DNA of 64,000 nt from Cryobacterium sp. SO1 (GTDB lineage: Bacteria > Actinomycetota > Actinomycetes > Actinomycetales > Microbacteriaceae): contig NZ_CP067394.1 of assembly GCF_004210215.2 (NCBI RefSeq), positions 372,001 through 436,000 of the forward strand, written 5' to 3'. A model generated the notes under the pieces. That model was not told the DNA's origin. It worked only from the letters and a program-made list of their open reading frames with translations, and made no database searches. The translations under genes and the position numbers were made by a program. Below, in pieces: positions 60,068 to 64,000 of the stretch; positions within the stretch are counted from its first letter, which is position 1, and each line of letters starts with the position of its first letter.

Positions 60068-61194
60068 GCCGGCCGCGCCGCTCGCTCGTAGCGATAACCC
60101 AGCCCTACGTTCCCGGCTACCGGGTACCCCTGTGGGCCAGGGTCGTCGACAACCTCAAGAGTGAAGGCGTCGAATGCCGCGTGTTCTACGGCGGCGATGC
60201 AGAACAGCTGCGCATCCGAGCCGGCCGTGGCGACGGTGTAGAGACAGTGTGGGCCACGCAGGTGCCGACGCGCACGCTCACCCTGCACCGTCGGCTGCCC
60301 AAGCTCATCTTCCGCACCCTGCCGCGGCGATGGCGGGCACGCCGAGTACTTTTGGTCACGGAGATGCAGGTGTCCAATATGAACGCCTGGCTGGCCATAG
60401 CCTCCGGCCGTCGGGTGGTCACCCTCGGTCACGGTACCTCGGACACGACCGACCAGAACCGGCTTGCCGTGGCGCTGGAAAACCAGCTCAACCGGTGGGC
60501 GGACCACGTGCTGACCTACACCGAGCGAGGCCGCCGACATGTCACCGGCGAGGGCCGGGCTCGTCAGAACCAGGTGACCGCTTTCCACAATGCGACCGAC
60601 ACAGTCCAGCTTCGCGCCGCCCTGGCCGCTGTGACCGCCCACCGCCAGGATGAGTTCCGCGCCGCTCACGGAATACCGGGCAACGCCCAGATCGACCTCT
60701 ATCTGGGCGCGTTGAACCGGCACAAGAATATCGATCTGCTCGTGGACGCCGCCCGGACAGTGTTCGCGGCCGACCCTTTCCGCTGGGTGGTCGTCGCCGG
60801 CTGGGGAGAAGATGCCGCCAGGCTCGAGGCTCTCGCGGCCGAGACCGGCAGGGTGGTGCTCCTGGGCCAGGCTGAGCCCGCACAGTACGCCGCCGCCGCG
60901 AGCCAGGCCGGTTTGCTTCTGAATCCCGGTCGGGTCGGCCTCGTCGCCGTCGACGCGCTCATCATGGGCCTGCCCATCCTCACCACGTCCGCCAGCGCGC
61001 ACGCACCGGAATTCGACTATCTGCGGCCCGGCATCGACGTCATCGAAACCGCGCCGACCTCGGAGGCATACGCCACCGCGTGGCTGTCCGGTCCCACCCC
61101 GATCCAGATTCCGCCGTCGGACGTGCCCTCCATCGAGGCCGCGGCCGACATCATCAGCGGCGTCATCCTGGCCCAACTGGAGGAACATCGATGA
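60064..61194 (+). CDS. Glycosyltransferase (GT-B, family 4 type), first
   Basis: 376 aa. The N-terminal acceptor domain (SLVAITQPYVPGYRVPLWARVVDNL) and C-terminal donor domain (YLGALNRHKNIDLLVDAART, WVVVAGWGEDAARLEAL, GLLLNPGRVGLVAVDALIMGLPILTTSAS) form a GT-B fold. The usual E-x7-E is only partly kept (GLVAVDALIMGLP in place of EGFGLxxLE), so activity may be unusual. ATG at 60064 overlaps the preceding stop and the end overlaps the next gene. It should add one sugar to the lipid-linked repeat unit. Confidence 0.88.
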   Translation: MSRPRRSLVAITQPYVPGYRVPLWARVVDNLKSEGVECRVFYGGDAEQLRIRAGRGDGVETVWATQVPTRTLTLHRRLPKLIFRTLPRRWRARRVLLVTEMQVSNMNAWLAIASGRRVVTLGHGTSDTTDQNRLAVALENQLNRWADHVLTYTERGRRHVTGEGRARQNQVTAFHNATDTVQLRAALAAVTAHRQDEFRAAHGIPGNAQIDLYLGALNRHKNIDLLVDAARTVFAADPFRWVVVAGWGEDAARLEALAAETGRVVLLGQAEPAQYAAAASQAGLLLNPGRVGLVAVDALIMGLPILTTSASAHAPEFDYLRPGIDVIETAPTSEAYATAWLSGPTPIQIPPSDVPSIEAAADIISGVILAQLEEHR

Positions 61195-62321
61195 GCGCCG
61201 GCACCCAGCGCGTGCTGCACTACTACGCGCGATATCTTGAACACCCCTCCGGCGTGACCGATTCGCTCAATCATTGGGCAGAGGCGTCCCTCGCCGCCGG
61301 CGACGACGTGTCCATCCTGGCGGCCGAACCCACCGGCGGTGACCGTAACGAATTCGCGTTCGAGGGCGTCGTGAAGACCATTCCGCACTGGGGCAGGAAC
61401 CGAGGAACCTGGGTGCCCATCGGATTGGTGCGGGAACTGAAGCGCGGCGACCTCCTTGTTCTCCACGAAGGGTGGGTGCTCAGCAATGTCGTGGCGGGAG
61501 CCATCGCCCGGATCCGCGGCGCGCGAATCGTGGTGATGCCCCACGGCGTCTACGAACAGCAGATTGTTGCGAACCAACGCGATGTGCTCGGCATTCGCGC
61601 CCGCATGGACCGCTGGCTGCTGGGCCGGGCCAGCGCAGTGCACGTCTTCTACCCCGGAGAGCAAACCGTCGTCAAAGAGTTCGCGTCCTCCGTCACGCGA
61701 TTCATCACCGTACCCAACGGCACGACCGAGGTTCCGGCCGACGCGATGTGGACCGGCGCCGGCAACTATTTTCTCTGGATTGGCCGGTTTGATCTGTTCC
61801 ACAAGGGCATCGACAACCTGCTGGAATTCTGGGCGAGGCTGCCGCTGCCGCGCCCGAAGCTCCGGCTGGTCGGTCCGGACTTCCAGAACGGTCGCGCCGA
61901 GGCTGTGGCCCTGGTCGATCGGCTCGGACTCGAGGACAGCGTCGACATCAGCGGACGCGTGTCGGGTGCGGCAAAGGACGAGCTGCTCGCGAGGTGTCTC
62001 GCCTACGTGCACCCGTCCCGGTGGGAGTCCTGCAGCATCATGCTGCTTGAGGCTGCTGCAGCCGGAGTACCCAGCCTGATCTCCGACAGCATTCACGCTG
62101 CGGACGAACTCGGCCCGCTGCGGGTGCTGCACTCGGTCGACTTCACCGACGACACCGTCGACGGTCAGGCCGCCCTCGAATCAGTGGCCGGCAACCGGGA
62201 GCTGGCCGGAAACGCTCGCGACTGGGCGGCCACAGAAGCACGGTGGTCCCGGGTCGGCAGACAGATGGTTGAGGCGCACACCGCCCTCGGCCTGAGAACA
62301 CAAGGAGGATTACGCCCATGA
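61191..62321 (+). CDS. Glycosyltransferase (GT-B, family 4), second
   Basis: 376 aa. GT4 features are clear: an N-terminal HPSGVTDSLNHWAEASLAAGDDVSIL loop, the acceptor histidine region MPHGVYEQQI, the donor-domain start YFLWIGRFDLFHKGIDNLLE, LRLVGPDFQNG, and the nucleotide-sugar motif HPSRWESCSIMLLEAAAAGVPSL with the E-x7-E glutamates. It overlaps the preceding gene (ATGA) and the following pyruvyltransferase-like gene (ATGA). The sugar is unknown. Confidence 0.93.
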   Translation: MSAGTQRVLHYYARYLEHPSGVTDSLNHWAEASLAAGDDVSILAAEPTGGDRNEFAFEGVVKTIPHWGRNRGTWVPIGLVRELKRGDLLVLHEGWVLSNVVAGAIARIRGARIVVMPHGVYEQQIVANQRDVLGIRARMDRWLLGRASAVHVFYPGEQTVVKEFASSVTRFITVPNGTTEVPADAMWTGAGNYFLWIGRFDLFHKGIDNLLEFWARLPLPRPKLRLVGPDFQNGRAEAVALVDRLGLEDSVDISGRVSGAAKDELLARCLAYVHPSRWESCSIMLLEAAAAGVPSLISDSIHAADELGPLRVLHSVDFTDDTVDGQAALESVAGNRELAGNARDWAATEARWSRVGRQMVEAHTALGLRTQGGLRP

Positions 62322-63253
62322 GCGTTGTAGTAGTAGACCCCGGGATGACCTCCACGAATCTGGGCGACCAGATTATTTCGGATGCCATCCACCGGGAATT
62401 CATCACCCCGCTGAGCCGCTCCACCCATGTCGAGGTGATTCCCATGCACGGACCGTTATCGGATGCGTCGCGGGACGCCCTGCGGTCCGCCGACGAGGTT
62501 GTCGTCTGCGGCACCAACCTGCTGTCCAACCACATGCGCTTCCGTACCAGCTGGGAATGGGACCGCGCCGACATCGAGCTGGCCAAGGGCAAGCTCACCG
62601 TGTTCGGTGCCGGCTGGTGGCAGTACCAGGTTGGCGCGATCGACCCTGTCAGCGCCCGCTGGATGAAGTCCATGGGCGGCGGACGAACGTGGGGCGTACG
62701 AGACGCGTACTCGGCCAAGCGCCTGGCTGCGGCAGGCGTGGCGTCTGCGCACATCTCCTGCCCCACGCTATGGCGGGTCGGCGAGCAGCCCTTGCCGTCG
62801 ACACAGAAACGGATTATCGCCACCTTCACCGACTACAACCAGGACCCGCTCGCCGACCGCCGGCTGATCGACCTGCTCGAGTCGCGCCACGACGTGCTCT
62901 ATTGGCCACAGGGCCCGGGTGATCGTCGCTACATCGAATCGATTTCGCCCGGCGCGCCCACTTTCATCGATCCAAGCCTGGCTGCATTCGACCACGAGCT
63001 CCAGCAGCCGGACACGGCCTACGTCGGTCTCCGCCTCCACGGCGGAATCCGTGCACTGCAGTTCGGCGTGCCGAGTTTGATTCTCAGCATCGACAACCGC
63101 GCGCGTGAGATCAGCCGTTCGGTCGGCCTCCGTGCGCCGTCCCGGCACGCATTCCGTGACATCGAACACGCCCTGGACGGGCAGAGCCCCGTCGCGATCG
63201 AGCTCCCCGCCGACGCGATCGAATCCTGGACGAAGACTTGGAGCCTCGCATGA
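62318..63253 (+). CDS. Polysaccharide pyruvyl transferase family protein, second
   Basis: 311 aa. It opens VVVDPGMTSTNLGDQIISDAIHREF, where the NLGDQII block is the PS_pyruv_trans signature. Further blocks are VVCGTNLLSNHMRF, GRTWGVRDAYSAKRLAAAG and the C-terminal YVGLRLHGGIRALQFGVPSLIL with the RLH-G motif. Shorter than the first copy. Having two members of this family in one operon suggests two pyruvyl decorations or one altered function. Overlaps both neighbours by 4 bp. Confidence 0.88.
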   Translation: MSVVVVDPGMTSTNLGDQIISDAIHREFITPLSRSTHVEVIPMHGPLSDASRDALRSADEVVVCGTNLLSNHMRFRTSWEWDRADIELAKGKLTVFGAGWWQYQVGAIDPVSARWMKSMGGGRTWGVRDAYSAKRLAAAGVASAHISCPTLWRVGEQPLPSTQKRIIATFTDYNQDPLADRRLIDLLESRHDVLYWPQGPGDRRYIESISPGAPTFIDPSLAAFDHELQQPDTAYVGLRLHGGIRALQFGVPSLILSIDNRAREISRSVGLRAPSRHAFRDIEHALDGQSPVAIELPADAIESWTKTWSLA

Positions 63254-63624
63254 GCAAGCTGACCCCAACCCGCACGGCGACGACTGTTCTGGCGTGCGCC
63301 GTTCCGCGCACCTGGGCTTCGGCGCACGGCTCGGCCGACGCGATCGGGTCCGACCTATCGACGTTCGACTTCGTGCTGGTCTTCAACGCCGACCAATACC
63401 TGCACGTGCTCGCGGCGGACGGGCAGCCGATCCTCATCACCCGTGACTTCAGCGTGACCGATCGCAGGGGCAAGCTGCGGCTGCGCCTCGGCCGTCTTAT
63501 CGAGCCATGGCGACTCCGTCGCACGTTGCTCAATGAGGGTGTCACCCGCCTCACGATCCTGCCTGGACCAGGCGCTCTCGCGTACCGGATCGCCGCCATC
63601 ATGGGCCGCGTCCCGGTCTCGTAG
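63250..63624 (+). CDS. Uncharacterised protein at the end of the polysaccharide operon
   Basis: 124 aa that I do not recognise. It reads like an alpha/beta fragment with strands FDFVLVFNADQYLHVLAADG and GVTRLTILPGPGALAYRIAAIMG, and no membrane helix. ATG at 63250 overlaps the pyruvyltransferase-like stop, and a strong hairpin follows, so it is probably the last gene of the operon. It may be a small partner of the glycosyltransferases, or a truncated remnant of a larger enzyme. Confidence 0.65.
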   Translation: MSKLTPTRTATTVLACAVPRTWASAHGSADAIGSDLSTFDFVLVFNADQYLHVLAADGQPILITRDFSVTDRRGKLRLRLGRLIEPWRLRRTLLNEGVTRLTILPGPGALAYRIAAIMGRVPVS

Positions 63625-63637
63625 TTCGACGGGCGAT

Positions 63638-63673
63638 CACCTCTACTCGGGCTCAGACGCCCGTCTAGAGGTG
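63638..63673. terminator. Bidirectional hairpin between convergent genes
   Basis: CACCTCTA and TAGAGGTG arms with an inner CGGGC/GCCCG stem, between the last plus-strand polysaccharide gene and the minus-strand glycosyltransferase. Confidence 0.7.
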
Positions 63674-63712
63674 CTTGCCGATCGCGGAGAACGTGGGCCG
63701 GATAGGGTGCGC

Positions 63713-64000
63713 CTAGGAGCGCGCGGCTGCCGACAGTGCGTCGTCGTAGTGCCCGGCCAGCAGGGCGGCCACCGAGTCGATCGAGAAGTCCCGTTCGATC
63801 AGCTCGCGGCCGTTGTCACCCATGCGACGCGCCAGGGCCTCATCGCTCAGGAGGGACTCCAGCGCCAACGTGAGACTCTCCTGGCTGTCGTCAACCACGA
63901 TGCCGGCCTCGGCAGCCCGCACGAACGGCGCCAACCCGCAGGTGTCGGTGATGATGACCGGGAGGCCCACCGAGAGCGCCTCGAGCACGGACATCGGGAA
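63713..64000 (-). CDS. Glycosyltransferase family 4, C-terminal part (runs off the window)
   Basis: The last 95 or so codons of a minus-strand gene entering from the right edge. MSVLEALSVGLPVIITDTCGLAPFV holds the second glutamate of the GT4 E-x7-E motif and the donor-site glycine-proline turn, followed by the typical tail MGDNGRELIERDFSIDSVAALLAGHYDDAL. The true start lies outside the window; the methionine visible at 63994 is internal to the family motif. It is convergent with the polysaccharide operon and probably belongs to the same biosynthetic island. Confidence 0.88.
   Translation of the reverse strand, partial: FPMSVLEALSVGLPVIITDTCGLAPFVRAAEAGIVVDDSQESLTLALESLLSDEALARRMGDNGRELIERDFSIDSVAALLAGHYDDALSAAARS

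Overview
The window is chromosomal DNA from a high-GC actinobacterium. It most resembles a Microbacteriaceae member of the Cryobacterium type. This is inferred from gene content and codon use: many GTG starts, a lysC with an internal beta-subunit start, an Rv2578c-type radical SAM gene behind an actinobacterial SOS box, a DtxR-type iron box, and several small families typical of that group. No rRNA is present, so the genus is not proven.

Layout. 1-1172: end of a TrkH/KtrB potassium channel, its TrkA-type regulator and a tiny SH3-like protein. 1173-2542: palindromic repeats, then a tRNA-Ser(GGA) gene on the minus strand followed by twelve perfect 66-bp tandem copies of a tRNA-3'-half-like unit and a hairpin. 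2786-4959: ArsR-type repressor with a palindromic operator and an MFS exporter. 5036-10919: phosphoketolase, phosphate acetyltransferase and acetate kinase, a complete phosphoketolase route to acetate/acetyl-CoA. 11109-19600: an envelope/stress island. A membrane-protein + PRC-barrel/YsnF cassette occurs twice, around a minus-strand operon (unknown protein, holin-like, DUF3618, YihY), with decayed SDR, manganese catalase and LacI genes between. 19619-23497: iron-siderophore ABC importer behind an iron box. 23704-30103: dnaX-recR and lysC-asd housekeeping genes.

30179-42099 is the most interesting functional cluster: a GGDEF-EAL protein, a PAS histidine kinase, a degenerate GGDEF protein, a BcsA-like processive GT2, an HPt-like protein lacking its histidine, an OmpR-type regulator and a secreted GH6 endoglucanase, with an IS1182-type element in the middle. 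It looks like a c-di-GMP/phosphorelay-controlled beta-glucan system. 42276-48851: malate:quinone oxidoreductase, SOS-controlled radical SAM protein, a split sensor-kinase pair and thymidine kinase. 48923-53513: a LuxR-type regulator and a large fused sensor kinase broken by an IS110-family element. 53795-64000: an exopolysaccharide locus (Wzz/BY-kinase, low-molecular-weight phosphatase, initiating sugar transferase, flippase, two pyruvyltransferase-like proteins, several glycosyltransferases), mostly joined by 4-bp ATGA/GTGA overlaps.

Scattered through intergenic DNA are at least three families of palindromic or inverted-repeat elements (about 66, 54 and 79 bp). A short GGTCGAGC/GTCGAGACC repeat has also entered three positions inside coding sequence.
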